DNA of 64,000 nt, taken from assembly GCF_022695595.1 (NCBI RefSeq), contig NZ_CP074380.1, positions 620,001 through 684,000 on the forward strand, written 5' to 3'. The notes beneath the pieces were generated by a model. The model made no database searches, was not told where the DNA came from, and saw nothing but the letters and a program-made list of their open reading frames with translations. Of the stretch, positions 29,014 through 37,476 are shown in pieces; within the stretch, counting starts at the first letter, position 1; each line of letters opens with the position of its first letter. Source of the DNA: Streptomyces sp. MST-110588. GTDB lineage: Bacteria > Actinomycetota > Actinomycetes > Streptomycetales > Streptomycetaceae. Made by a program: the position numbers and the translations under genes.

Positions 29014-30342
29014 TTGTCCCCCAACCATGACGTCTCCACCCATGACGTCTCCGCTCATGACGTCTCCACCCATGACGTCTTCTCTTGTGGCGGCTCCGCT
29101 CATGGCGTGTACGACGTGATCGTGCTCGGCCTCGGCGGCATGGGCAGTGCCGCCGCCCAGCACCTCGCCGAACGCGGGGCCCGCGTACTGGGCCTGGAGA
29201 AGTTCGGGCCCGCGCACGGCCACGGCTCCAGCCACGGCGGGTCGCGCATCATCCGCCAGTCCTACTTCGAGGGCCCGGCCTACGTCCCGCTGCTGCTGCG
29301 CGCCTACGAGCTGTTCGAGCGGCTGGAGCGGGATTCCGGCCGTACGGTGATGACCCTGTGCGGCGGGCTCATGCTCGGTCCGCCCGGCAGCCGTACCGTC
29401 GCCGGGTCGCTGCGCTCCGCCCGTACGTGGGACCTGCCGCACGAGACCCTGGACGCGCGCGAGATCCGCCGCCGGTTTCCCACACTCACCCCGGCCGCCG
29501 GGGACATCGGTCTGTACGAGGCCCGTGCCGGGCTGGTGCGGCCCGAGGAGACCGTCACCGCGCAGCTCCGGCTCGCCGCCCGGGCCGGCGCCGACCTCCG
29601 CTTCCGGGAACCGGCCGTGCGGTGGGAGGCGCTTTCCGGCGGGCGGGGCGTACGCGTCCACACCGCGCAGGGCTCCTACACCGCGGGCCGGCTGGTGATC
29701 TGTCCGGGTGCCTGGGCGCCGCGGCTGCTGGCCGGTCTGGGCGTGCCGTTCACCGTTGAGCGGCAGGTCACCTACTGGTTCGAGCCCGTCGGCGGCACCG
29801 GGCCGTACACCCCGGACCGGCACCCCGTCTATATCTGGGAGGATGCGGCGGGCGTCCAGATGTACGGCTTCCCCGCCATCGACGGCCCGGGTCGCGGCGT
29901 GAAGGTGGCGTTCTTCCGCGGGGGCGCGGTCTGTACGCCGGAGACCATCGACCGGACGGTCCACGAGGACGAGGTGCGGGCGATGGCCGCCCGGACGGCC
30001 CGGCTGTCGCCCACCGCGCCCGGAACGTTCCTGCGGGCCGTCACCTGTATGTACACCAACACCCCGGACCAGCACTTCGTCATCGCCCGGCACCCCGGGC
30101 ACGCCGGCGCGGTCACCGTCGCCTGCGGATTCTCCGGCCACGGCTTCAAGTTCGCACCGGTGGTCGGCGAGATTCTGGCCGACCTGGCGCTGACCGGCAC
30201 CACCGGGCACCCGATCGCGCCGTTCGCCCCGGAACGGCTCACCGTCCCGTCCGCCTCTGCCGCATCATCCGCCTCGTCCGGCCCGTCCGACCCCTCCGAC
30301 CCGTCTGCCGTGTCCGTCCCACCCAGCCCAGGAGGCGCCTGA
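29014..30342 (+). CDS. Monomeric sarcosine oxidase-like FAD enzyme
   Basis: Flavoprotein oxidase of the MSOX/N-methyltryptophan oxidase family, 442 residues. The FAD motif is [33 protein letters not shown] carries the Cys that covalently holds FAD in this family, and [16 protein letters not shown] is the family end motif. It starts at a TTG with GGGAGG 6 nt upstream. The first 30 residues are a repeated HDVST segment and the tail is Ser/Pro-rich, both outside the fold. Expected reaction: sarcosine to glycine and formaldehyde. Its stop overlaps the next start (TGATG). Confidence 0.9.
   Translation: MSPNHDVSTHDVSAHDVSTHDVFSCGGSAHGVYDVIVLGLGGMGSAAAQHLAERGARVLGLEKFGPAHGHGSSHGGSRIIRQSYFEGPAYVPLLLRAYELFERLERDSGRTVMTLCGGLMLGPPGSRTVAGSLRSARTWDLPHETLDAREIRRRFPTLTPAAGDIGLYEARAGLVRPEETVTAQLRLAARAGADLRFREPAVRWEALSGGRGVRVHTAQGSYTAGRLVICPGAWAPRLLAGLGVPFTVERQVTYWFEPVGGTGPYTPDRHPVYIWEDAAGVQMYGFPAIDGPGRGVKVAFFRGGAVCTPETIDRTVHEDEVRAMAARTARLSPTAPGTFLRAVTCMYTNTPDQHFVIARHPGHAGAVTVACGFSGHGFKFAPVVGEILADLALTGTTGHPIAPFAPERLTVPSASAASSASSGPSDPSDPSAVSVPPSPGGA
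29026..29085. repeat. Four 15-bp tandem repeats in the sarcosine oxidase leader
   Basis: Four units of CATGACGTCTCCACC (the third identical to the first, others with 1-4 changes) encode HDVST / HDVSA / HDVST / HDVFS before the Rossmann fold. They are probably a slippage expansion that does not affect the enzyme. Confidence 0.85.
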
Positions 30343-31628
30343 TGAACCGCGCCACCGCACCGTCAGACCCGTCGAGTCCGTCAAACCCGTCGGGCCCAAC
30401 AAGCCCGTCGAGTCCGTCCGGCCCATCGAGCCTGAAGTCCACCCTCCCCGGTTTCCGCTACACCGATCCCGCCGTCTTCCTCCAGGAGCAGCAGCACATC
30501 TTCGAGTCGCTGTGGCTGTGCGTGGTGCGTTCGGCCGATCTGGAGCGGCCCGGCGCGTTCCGTACGGCGTGGGCCGGCCGGGAGAGCGTCCTGGTCGTAC
30601 GGAACCGGGAGGGCGGCCTGGGCGCCTTCTTGAACGTGTGCCGGCACCGGGGCGCCCGGCTGTGCATCGAGCCGTCCGGGCAGGTGCGCGGCACGCTGCG
30701 GTGCCCGTACCACGCCTGGACCTACGGCCTGGACGGGCGGCTGGTCGCCGCGCCCAACCTGCGGCGGATGCCGGACGTGGACCGTACCGAGCGCGGGCTG
30801 GTCCCGGTGCGGCTGCGGGAGTGGCTGGGGTACGCGTGGGTGTGTCTGGCGCAGGAGCCGCCGTCCTTCGAGGAGACGGTGACGGCGGCGGTCGCCGGGC
30901 GGCTGGGCGGGGCGGACGCGGTGGAACGTTACGGCATCCACGATCTGGCGCTCGGCCGGCGCATCACCTATGACGTACGCGCCAACTGGAAACTGATCGT
31001 CGAGAACTTCATGGAGTGCTACCACTGCGCGACGATCCACCCGGAACTGACGGATGTCTTACCGGAGTTCGCCCAGGGCCTCGCCGCGCAGTACTACGTC
31101 GGGCACGGGGCCGCCTTCGCCGACCGGGCCCAGGGGTTCACCGTGGACGGCGGCGCCGGCTTCCCGCCGCTGGCGGGCCTCGCCAAGGAGCAGCACCGCC
31201 GCTACTACGCCGTCACCGTACGCCCCCAGGTCTTCCTCAACCTCGTGCCGGACCATGTCATCGTGCACCGGATGTTCCCGGTGGACGTGGACCGTACGGT
31301 GATCGAGTGCGACTGGCTGTTCGCGCCCGAGGCCGTCGCCTCGGGAGCCGACCTGTCGCCGTCCGTGGAGCTGTTCCACCGCGTCAACACCCAGGACTTC
31401 AGGGCCTGCGAGCGCACCCAGCCCGCGATGGGCTCGCGGGCCTACCGCGCCGGCGGGGTGCTCGTCCCCAGCGAGCACCACATCGGCGACTTCCACCGGT
31501 GGGTCACTCGGCTGGTGCCGATGCCGCCTGAAGCGTCTCCTCCTGGCGGCCCGGCGCCCCCGTACGACCCGGCCCCTCCCTACGGCCCCCCGGCTCCTCC
31601 GGCCGGCGGTACATCCGCGTCGCCGTGA
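30342..31628 (+). CDS. Rieske ring-hydroxylating-type oxygenase (glycine betaine / N-methyl amine demethylase class)
   Basis: A 428-residue oxygenase alpha subunit. The Rieske [2Fe-2S] ligands are CRHRGARLC and CPYHAW, and the mononuclear iron site is NFMECYHCATIHPEL. This subclass includes glycine betaine monooxygenase GbcA and stachydrine demethylase. Together with the two upstream genes it suggests betaine to dimethylglycine to sarcosine to glycine, but no GbcB-type reductase is in the window. The N-terminus carries Ser/Pro repeats. Codon TTA at 31059-31061 is of the bldA type. The last 125 bp overlap the convergent SMC-like gene; the Pro-rich tail is encoded there. Confidence 0.88.
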   Translation: MNRATAPSDPSSPSNPSGPTSPSSPSGPSSLKSTLPGFRYTDPAVFLQEQQHIFESLWLCVVRSADLERPGAFRTAWAGRESVLVVRNREGGLGAFLNVCRHRGARLCIEPSGQVRGTLRCPYHAWTYGLDGRLVAAPNLRRMPDVDRTERGLVPVRLREWLGYAWVCLAQEPPSFEETVTAAVAGRLGGADAVERYGIHDLALGRRITYDVRANWKLIVENFMECYHCATIHPELTDVLPEFAQGLAAQYYVGHGAAFADRAQGFTVDGGAGFPPLAGLAKEQHRRYYAVTVRPQVFLNLVPDHVIVHRMFPVDVDRTVIECDWLFAPEAVASGADLSPSVELFHRVNTQDFRACERTQPAMGSRAYRAGGVLVPSEHHIGDFHRWVTRLVPMPPEASPPGGPAPPYDPAPPYGPPAPPAGGTSASP

Positions 31629-34600
31629 TCTCGCCGTGCACCGGCTCGGACTCCGGGTCCCGCTGGGGCAGTCCGGGCCGCAGGTGCTCCTCGACGCTGA
31701 TGTACTTCAGGCCCGCCCGCAGGTCGGCGTCGTTGCGCAGCCGGATGACCAGCGGGAACTCGGCGAGCGCGGTGGTGTCGAACAGACCGGTGGTGTACAG
31801 GAGCTGGACGCCCAGCGCGTCGGCGACGGCGCGCTGGAGTTCCAGCAGGTACGTGGCGTTGGCGCGGCCGATGGGGTTGTCCAGGAACAGCGTGCCGGCG
31901 TGCCGCTGCTTGTCGCGGCCCCGGTCGTTGCTGCGCAGCGCCGCCATGGTGCAGTACAGGGCGATGGCGGCGGTCAGCAACTGCCCGCCGGAGAACACGT
32001 CGCCCATCTGCCCGACCGGCACCCGCTCGGCGCGCAGCACCGCGTCCGGCTTGAGGATCTCCACGGCCACCCCGCGCGGCTGGAGGGCCGCGGCGACCCC
32101 GCGCAACAGCAGGGACATGCCGTCCCGGCGCAGGTCGCTGTTCTTCTTCACCGCCGAGCGGGTCGCCTCGTCGATGACGTCACCGAGCCGCTCGGTGAGC
32201 GTGGCCTGGTCGGGGTCCTCGAAGCGGATGCGCAGGAACTCCTGGCCCGACCACTCCCCCAGCCCTTCGGGGAGGCGGGAGAGCCGCTGGGCGGAGCGCA
32301 GCGTGGTCAGTGAGGACTCCACCAGGCCGCGCAGCCGGTCCACGATGCTGTCCCGGTTGCGTTCGAGCTGCTCCAGTTCGTCGGTCAGCACCCGCAGCCG
32401 GGGCGCGAACGCCTCGGCCCACTTGGCGGCGTGGTCGGGCAGGGCGGCGGCCGGCAGCTCGCGGATCTGCTGCCGGGCGGGGGTGCGCACCTGCTCGTAG
32501 CGGGTGGCGTTGGCGTGCCGTACCAGTACGTCACTGGCCTCGCGCACGGCCGACTCGGCCGCCGAGAGGTCGCTCGCGCAGCCGCGCAGCGAGCGCCGGG
32601 ACTCGGCGGCGGCCTGCCGGGCCTCCTCCAGGCGCCCCGTGTACGGCTCGGGCCGTTCCCCGTCCGCGCCCTTGGCCCCCTTCTCGTCGGGCTGGTCGCG
32701 CAGCAGGTCACGGAGCATGGCGGCGATCTCGTCGAAGCCGCCGGCCGCGTCCTCGGCGGCGCGGTGGGCGCGCAGCAGCTCACCGTGGGTGGCGCGGGCC
32801 GCCTCCAGGGCGTCGGTGGCGGTGGCCAGTTCGCCGGTCGCGGTGCGCAGCAGTTCCTTGGCGCGGTCCGCGTCGGCGGGGATCATCTCCTCGGGCAGTT
32901 CGGTGTGTGCCTCGCCGTCGGCCGGCGCCAGCCGCTCGGCCTCGCCACGCAGCCGGCCGAGCTGCTCGCTGGCGGCCGAGGCGCGGGTCTCCAGTGTCTG
33001 TACGAGCGACTCGGCGCGGGCGGCGGCGGCCTGCCGGGACGGGCCGTCGGCGGCGTCGGGGCTCTCCAGGAGCGCTTCGGCACGGGTGCGGACCTTGTTG
33101 GTCAGCCGGTTCAGCTCGGCCAGCGCGGCGCTCTCGTCGCCCTCGGCGCGGGCCTGTTCGGCGCGCAGGTCGGCGCCGACGCCCACCTTCTCGTACACCT
33201 GGGAGGCGGCGCGGTATGCCTCGCGCAGCGCGGGCAGCGAGGCCGTGGGAGCCTGGGACCCGTCCTCGCCGGCGTCGTCGGGCACGCCGGCGATCTCGGC
33301 GCGTTCGGCGCGCAGCGCATGGGCGGTGCGGCGGGCGTCGTCGGCGGCCCTCTGGGCGGCCCGGCGCTCCTCGTCGGCGGCCCGCGCGCGGTCCACGCAC
33401 TCTTCGGCGCGCGCCTCGAACTCCGCTGCCTCGTCGGCCAGTTCGCGCAGCCTGAGCTGCCAGGCGGCGCGCTCGCGCAGCCGGTGGGCCAGGCCGGCCA
33501 GGGCGTCGGCGACCCGGCGGGCGCGCTGCGCCGCCTCCTGCCGCTCATCGCGTACCCGGGCGGCCTCGGCCGCGTGCTCCTCGGTCTCGGCGCGGACCGT
33601 ACGGGCCTCGGCGAGTTCTTCGGCGGCGGCGTCCGCGGCCGTACGGGACTCCTGGGCGGCGACGGCCAGTTCGGCGAGCCGGCCGGGCGGGCAGCCGGTG
33701 CGCCAGGAGGAGAGCCGGGCGGCCAGCGCACGGTCCCCGGCGAGCCGGGCGGCCAGGGCCCGGATCTCCTCGTCGCGCTCCGTCGCGCGGGCCCGCAGCG
33801 CCCGGCGCTCCTCGTCAGCCGCCGACTCGTCGTGCATGGCCGGGTTCGGCGGCACGAGGAAGACGCCGCTGTCCTGGGCGTCGGGGGCGGGGGTGGGGGC
33901 GAGCAGGGCCGCGGCGGTGCCGACGGCGACCGCCGAGCGGGGCAGCAGCGCGGCCTGGCCGAGCACCTCGCGGGCCCGGGCGTGGGTGTCGGGATCGGTG
34001 ATGATCACGCCGTCGACCAGTTCGGGGCGGGCAGCGAGCACCCGGGCGTGGTCGGCGGGGTCGACGGACTGGGCCAGGTAGCGCCAGCCGGGCAGCGCGG
34101 GGACGCCGTGCTCGCCCAGGTACTCCACGGCGGCCAGCACGTCGGGGCCGGGCGGCAGCAGTCCGCCGTCGCCCAGCGCGCCCAGGATGCGGGCGTCGTC
34201 CGCGGCGGCCGTCCGCAGGTCGAAGAGCTGCCGTTCGGCGGTGGCCACGCTCTGGTCCAGCAGCTCGCGCAGCGCGTCGGCGTTGCGGTCCAGTTCCTCG
34301 GCGGTGAGCGGGCCCTGGGCCGGGGAACGGCCGGTGCGGGACGCACTGCCGTCGGGCCGGGAGCCACGGGCCGGCCCGTCAGCCGTACGGGGGGCGGGGA
34401 GCGCGCCGGTGCCCTGCTGGGGCAGGCCCAGCAGCTCGACCAGGCGCTGCTCGGCGCCGATGGACTCCGCGGCCCGCCGCTCGGCGTCGTGTGCGCGCTC
34501 GGCGGCCTGCGCGGCGTCCTCGGCGCGGGCCGCGGCCAGTTCGGCGGCGGAGTGGCGGGCGGCGGCCTCCCGGGCCCGGTCGGCCGCTTCCCGGGCCGTC

Positions 34601-36270
34601 TCGCGGGCCGCGTCCCAGTCCTGGACGGCCGTCTTCTCCGCGTCCACGGCGGCGAGCGCGGCGCGCGCCGGGTCGGCGTCGGGGGCGGAGTCGTCCAGCC
34701 AGCCGGCCCGTACGGCGTCCGCGGTCTCCTGCTCGACCTCCGCCAGCCGCTGCTTGAGGTGGTCGGCCTCGCTACGGGCGCGCTGGGCCGCGGTGGCGGC
34801 GGCGGTGGCGTCCCGGTGGGCGGATTCGCCCGTCTCCTGGAGGGCCGCGGAGCGCTCCTCCTGCTCGTTGGCGATCCGCTCGCCGGTCTCCGCGGCCGTG
34901 TGCAGCGCGCGGACCAGTTCGGTGGCGGCCTTGGCGCGGGCGGCCAGGGCGGGGGCCGCGTCCCGTTCGGCCTCGCGGATGGCGGCGGCGACCCGGGTGG
35001 CGCGGTCGGCGGCGGCGCGGTGCCGCAGCGCGATCTCGGCGGCCTGCCAGGCGGCGTGCAGCGTACGGGCGTCGTTGAGTTCGCGGCGCTGGGCGGCGGC
35101 GCCCTTCTCGGCGGCGGCCAGCGCCAGGGAGGCGTGCCGGTAGGCGATCTCGGCCGCGACGAGCGAGCGGCGCTCGCGCTCGCGCTCGGCGTCGGTGACG
35201 GCGTGGGCGGCACCGGCGACCTGTTCGGCCAGCTCGGCGGCGCGGCCCCGCTCTTCGGTGCCGCGGGCGTGCAGCCGCTGGGCGAGCGTACGGGTGCGCC
35301 GCTCGGCTCCGGCGTGCACCTCACGGGCGCGTTCGCGCTGCTGCGCGGAGTCGGCGATCTTGGAGAGGAGGTCGAGGGAGCCGGCGGTGAAGTCGCGCTC
35401 GGCGGTCAGTTCGGCGCGCCGGCCCAGCTTGTGGGCGAAGCCGTGGACGAGGTCGGCCAGGCCGTCGGTGTCCCGGGTGTCGGTGACGGCGCGCAGCAGC
35501 AGGTCGGTGAAGTCGGAGTCGTTCTTGACCGCGAAAAGGCCGGCCGCCTCGCCCTCGTCGGCGTTCATCTCCCGCTGGTAGCGGAAGAGTTCGGGATCCA
35601 GGCCCAGGTCGCCGAGGTGCTCGTTCCACCGCTCGTGGATCTCTTCCCAGACGACGTCCAGGTTGGGGTAGTTCTTGCCGGCCTCGGTCAGGGCGTCGCG
35701 GAAGCCCTTCATCGTACGGCGCCGGCCCCGGGCTCCCGAGGAGCCCTCGGACTGGTCGCCCCGGGGGCGCACGACGGTGGCCTCGGCGACCGGGAGGGAG
35801 TCCAGGTTCATGCCGGGGCCGGGCCGGAAGCTGTACCACGCCTCGGCGAACTTCCGCGGGTCGTTGGAGACCTGCCGGCCGCGCCACTCGCTGACCTTGC
35901 CGACCACGACGGTCTCGCCGGTGAGGGTGTGCTGCCACTCCAGGGCGACGTGTCCGCAGTCCTCGGCGAGCAGGAACTTGCGCAGCACGCCGGAGCTGGC
36001 ACCGCCCAGGGTGTTGCGGTGGCCGGGCAGCATGACGGAGAAGATCAGCTTGAGCAGTACGGACTTGCCGCCGCCGTTCTCCAGGAACAGCACGCCCGCC
36101 GGGGCGGGTCGGCGCGGCGGGCCGACCGGTTCCTCCTCGAAGAAGTCCGCCTGGGCCGGGGCCGGATCGGGCACGGGCGCGCCGACTCCGCGCAGGTCCA
36201 GCACGGTGTCGGCGTAGCGCGCACCGGCCGGCCCGATGGAGTAGAGGCGGACCCGGGACAGCTCGTACAT
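31504..36270 (-). CDS. Large SMC/MukB/JetC-like coiled-coil ATPase
   Basis: A 1588-residue ABC-type ATPase split by a long coiled coil. The N-terminal Walker A is FLENGGGKSVLLKL (GKS at residues 68-70); it lacks the first Gly/Ala of the consensus. The Ala/Glu/Arg-rich region from about 290 to 1380 is predicted coiled coil with a hinge-like break (LPGWRYLAQSV, PELVDGVIITDP). The C-terminal head has the signature FSGGQ (1426-1430) and Walker B TLFLDNP (about 1459-1465). This is the architecture of the MukB/MksB/JetC branch, which organises DNA or restricts plasmids. It is the last of three leftward genes. Its 3' end overlaps the Rieske gene. Confidence 0.8.
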   Translation of the reverse strand: MYELSRVRLYSIGPAGARYADTVLDLRGVGAPVPDPAPAQADFFEEEPVGPPRRPAPAGVLFLENGGGKSVLLKLIFSVMLPGHRNTLGGASSGVLRKFLLAEDCGHVALEWQHTLTGETVVVGKVSEWRGRQVSNDPRKFAEAWYSFRPGPGMNLDSLPVAEATVVRPRGDQSEGSSGARGRRRTMKGFRDALTEAGKNYPNLDVVWEEIHERWNEHLGDLGLDPELFRYQREMNADEGEAAGLFAVKNDSDFTDLLLRAVTDTRDTDGLADLVHGFAHKLGRRAELTAERDFTAGSLDLLSKIADSAQQRERAREVHAGAERRTRTLAQRLHARGTEERGRAAELAEQVAGAAHAVTDAERERERRSLVAAEIAYRHASLALAAAEKGAAAQRRELNDARTLHAAWQAAEIALRHRAAADRATRVAAAIREAERDAAPALAARAKAATELVRALHTAAETGERIANEQEERSAALQETGESAHRDATAAATAAQRARSEADHLKQRLAEVEQETADAVRAGWLDDSAPDADPARAALAAVDAEKTAVQDWDAARETAREAADRAREAAARHSAAELAAARAEDAAQAAERAHDAERRAAESIGAEQRLVELLGLPQQGTGALPAPRTADGPARGSRPDGSASRTGRSPAQGPLTAEELDRNADALRELLDQSVATAERQLFDLRTAAADDARILGALGDGGLLPPGPDVLAAVEYLGEHGVPALPGWRYLAQSVDPADHARVLAARPELVDGVIITDPDTHARAREVLGQAALLPRSAVAVGTAAALLAPTPAPDAQDSGVFLVPPNPAMHDESAADEERRALRARATERDEEIRALAARLAGDRALAARLSSWRTGCPPGRLAELAVAAQESRTAADAAAEELAEARTVRAETEEHAAEAARVRDERQEAAQRARRVADALAGLAHRLRERAAWQLRLRELADEAAEFEARAEECVDRARAADEERRAAQRAADDARRTAHALRAERAEIAGVPDDAGEDGSQAPTASLPALREAYRAASQVYEKVGVGADLRAEQARAEGDESAALAELNRLTNKVRTRAEALLESPDAADGPSRQAAAARAESLVQTLETRASAASEQLGRLRGEAERLAPADGEAHTELPEEMIPADADRAKELLRTATGELATATDALEAARATHGELLRAHRAAEDAAGGFDEIAAMLRDLLRDQPDEKGAKGADGERPEPYTGRLEEARQAAAESRRSLRGCASDLSAAESAVREASDVLVRHANATRYEQVRTPARQQIRELPAAALPDHAAKWAEAFAPRLRVLTDELEQLERNRDSIVDRLRGLVESSLTTLRSAQRLSRLPEGLGEWSGQEFLRIRFEDPDQATLTERLGDVIDEATRSAVKKNSDLRRDGMSLLLRGVAAALQPRGVAVEILKPDAVLRAERVPVGQMGDVFSGGQLLTAAIALYCTMAALRSNDRGRDKQRHAGTLFLDNPIGRANATYLLELQRAVADALGVQLLYTTGLFDTTALAEFPLVIRLRNDADLRAGLKYISVEEHLRPGLPQRDPESEPVHGEITATRMYRRPEEPGGRREGPGRTGAPGRQEETLQAASAPAE

Positions 36271-36374
36271 GGCGGCGGACTCTCGTTGTCGTGAGGGTTG
36301 GTCGGATGGGTGGAGGAGCGGACGGTTTCCCGGGCGGCGCCGGGACCGGGGACGGGCCCGGAAAGCTCAGGGAC

Positions 36375-36422
36375 TCAGGAGCCTTGGGGCTCAGGAGCCT
36401 TGGGGCTCAGGAGCCTTGGGGC
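36375..36422. repeat. Three tandem 16-bp hairpin repeats between the partner and ATPase genes
   Basis: Three exact copies of TCAGGAGCCTTGGGGC. Each contains the short hairpin GAGCC-TTGG-GGCTC. They start right after the stop of the 313-residue partner gene and fill part of the 152-bp gap before the ATPase start. They could attenuate or process the transcript. Confidence 0.85.
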
Positions 36423-37364
36423 TCAGGGCGAGTGGAAGGGCAGTCCCGCGTCGGACACCAGGTCCAGGTCGTCGCTGTCCTCGGCGGGCAGCAGCGTCGC
36501 GCTGCCGTCGCTGACGGGAACGACGCCCAGCTCCAGCAGCTCGGCCATGGCGGCGCTGCCCGCCATGTCCCGCACCTGGAGCTGGTAGCGGGCGGTGGTG
36601 CGGTACGCGCCGCCGGCGTCGTCGCCGGTGCGCTGGAGGAAGCCGGAGTCGACGAGGAAGGCGACGGCCTTGGCGATGATGCCTGTGGTCGAACCGGCCA
36701 GCCGCCGGGCGTCCTTGGTGGCGCCGGTCGCGCTGCGCCGCGCGTAGATGCGCCAGGCGGCTTCCAGTCCGGGCGCGTCCGTGGCGGGGTCGGTGTTCTC
36801 GCCCTGCTCCGCGGCCCGCTCCTCCAGCCGCCGGCACGCCTGCCGTACGAACGCGTCGACCCCGTTGACGGTGATCCGGCCGATGTAGCCGTCGTCGGCG
36901 AGGTCCTCGGGGCGCGGGAAGGCCAGCGCGGCCACGGCCAGGTGCGCCAGGCCGTGCAGGAAGCGGTCGGCGGAGTCGCTGGAGGCACGGCGGGCGTAGT
37001 CGCCCATACGCACCGCGAAGACGGAGTCCTCGGAGGCGGTGACCGCCATCCCGGCGCGGGTGGAGACCTCCAGGACGACCAGCCCGAGGCCGGTGGCCAC
37101 CGCGTCGGCGAGCCGTGCGAAGGCCGGTTCGTCCCGGTAGCGGCGCAGCAGCTCGCCGTACTCCACGTCCCGGGCGGGCAGCAGCTTGGGCTGGAGTCCG
37201 AAGGACACCAGGCGCGCGGCGTCCGCCGCGTCGGCCGGGGTCAGGGGCGCGGGGCCGGCCGCGGGGGCCGGGTCCTGCTCTGCGGCGAACGCGGGCCGAC
37301 CCGTGTCGGCCGCGCCGGAGGTGAGGTCCGGCTGCGCCGCGTCATCGACGTCGTACTCGGTCAC
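36423..37364 (-). CDS. MukE/JetB-like partner of the SMC-like ATPase (tentative)
   Basis: A 313-residue protein starting at GTG with GAGGAG 8 nt upstream. The first 45 residues are acidic and low complexity. The rest is helical, ending in a winged-helix-like element (IIAKAVAFLVDSGFLQRTGDDAGG, RYQLQVRDMA). Position between a kleisin-like gene and the SMC-like ATPase, and this wing, suggest the MukE/MksE/JetB role of bridging the complex. The assignment rests on gene order and shape, not on a clear motif. Confidence 0.55.
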   Translation of the reverse strand: MTEYDVDDAAQPDLTSGAADTGRPAFAAEQDPAPAAGPAPLTPADAADAARLVSFGLQPKLLPARDVEYGELLRRYRDEPAFARLADAVATGLGLVVLEVSTRAGMAVTASEDSVFAVRMGDYARRASSDSADRFLHGLAHLAVAALAFPRPEDLADDGYIGRITVNGVDAFVRQACRRLEERAAEQGENTDPATDAPGLEAAWRIYARRSATGATKDARRLAGSTTGIIAKAVAFLVDSGFLQRTGDDAGGAYRTTARYQLQVRDMAGSAAMAELLELGVVPVSDGSATLLPAEDSDDLDLVSDAGLPFHSP

Positions 37365-37476
37365 GGCTGGTACTCCTCGCGGCGCTCGCGGTCCTTGGGG
37401 CAGGTGTGGTCATCGGGGCGGGTGTGGTCATCGGGACGATGGTGGTGTGCGCGGTACTCGTGGCGGTCGCTGTTCC

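Noticed and set aside
32431..36294. A 1287-codon open frame antisense to the SMC-like ATPase
   Set aside because: Low-complexity Gly/Val/Ala/Gln protein without motifs; the opposite strand has ATPase motifs and coiled coil.
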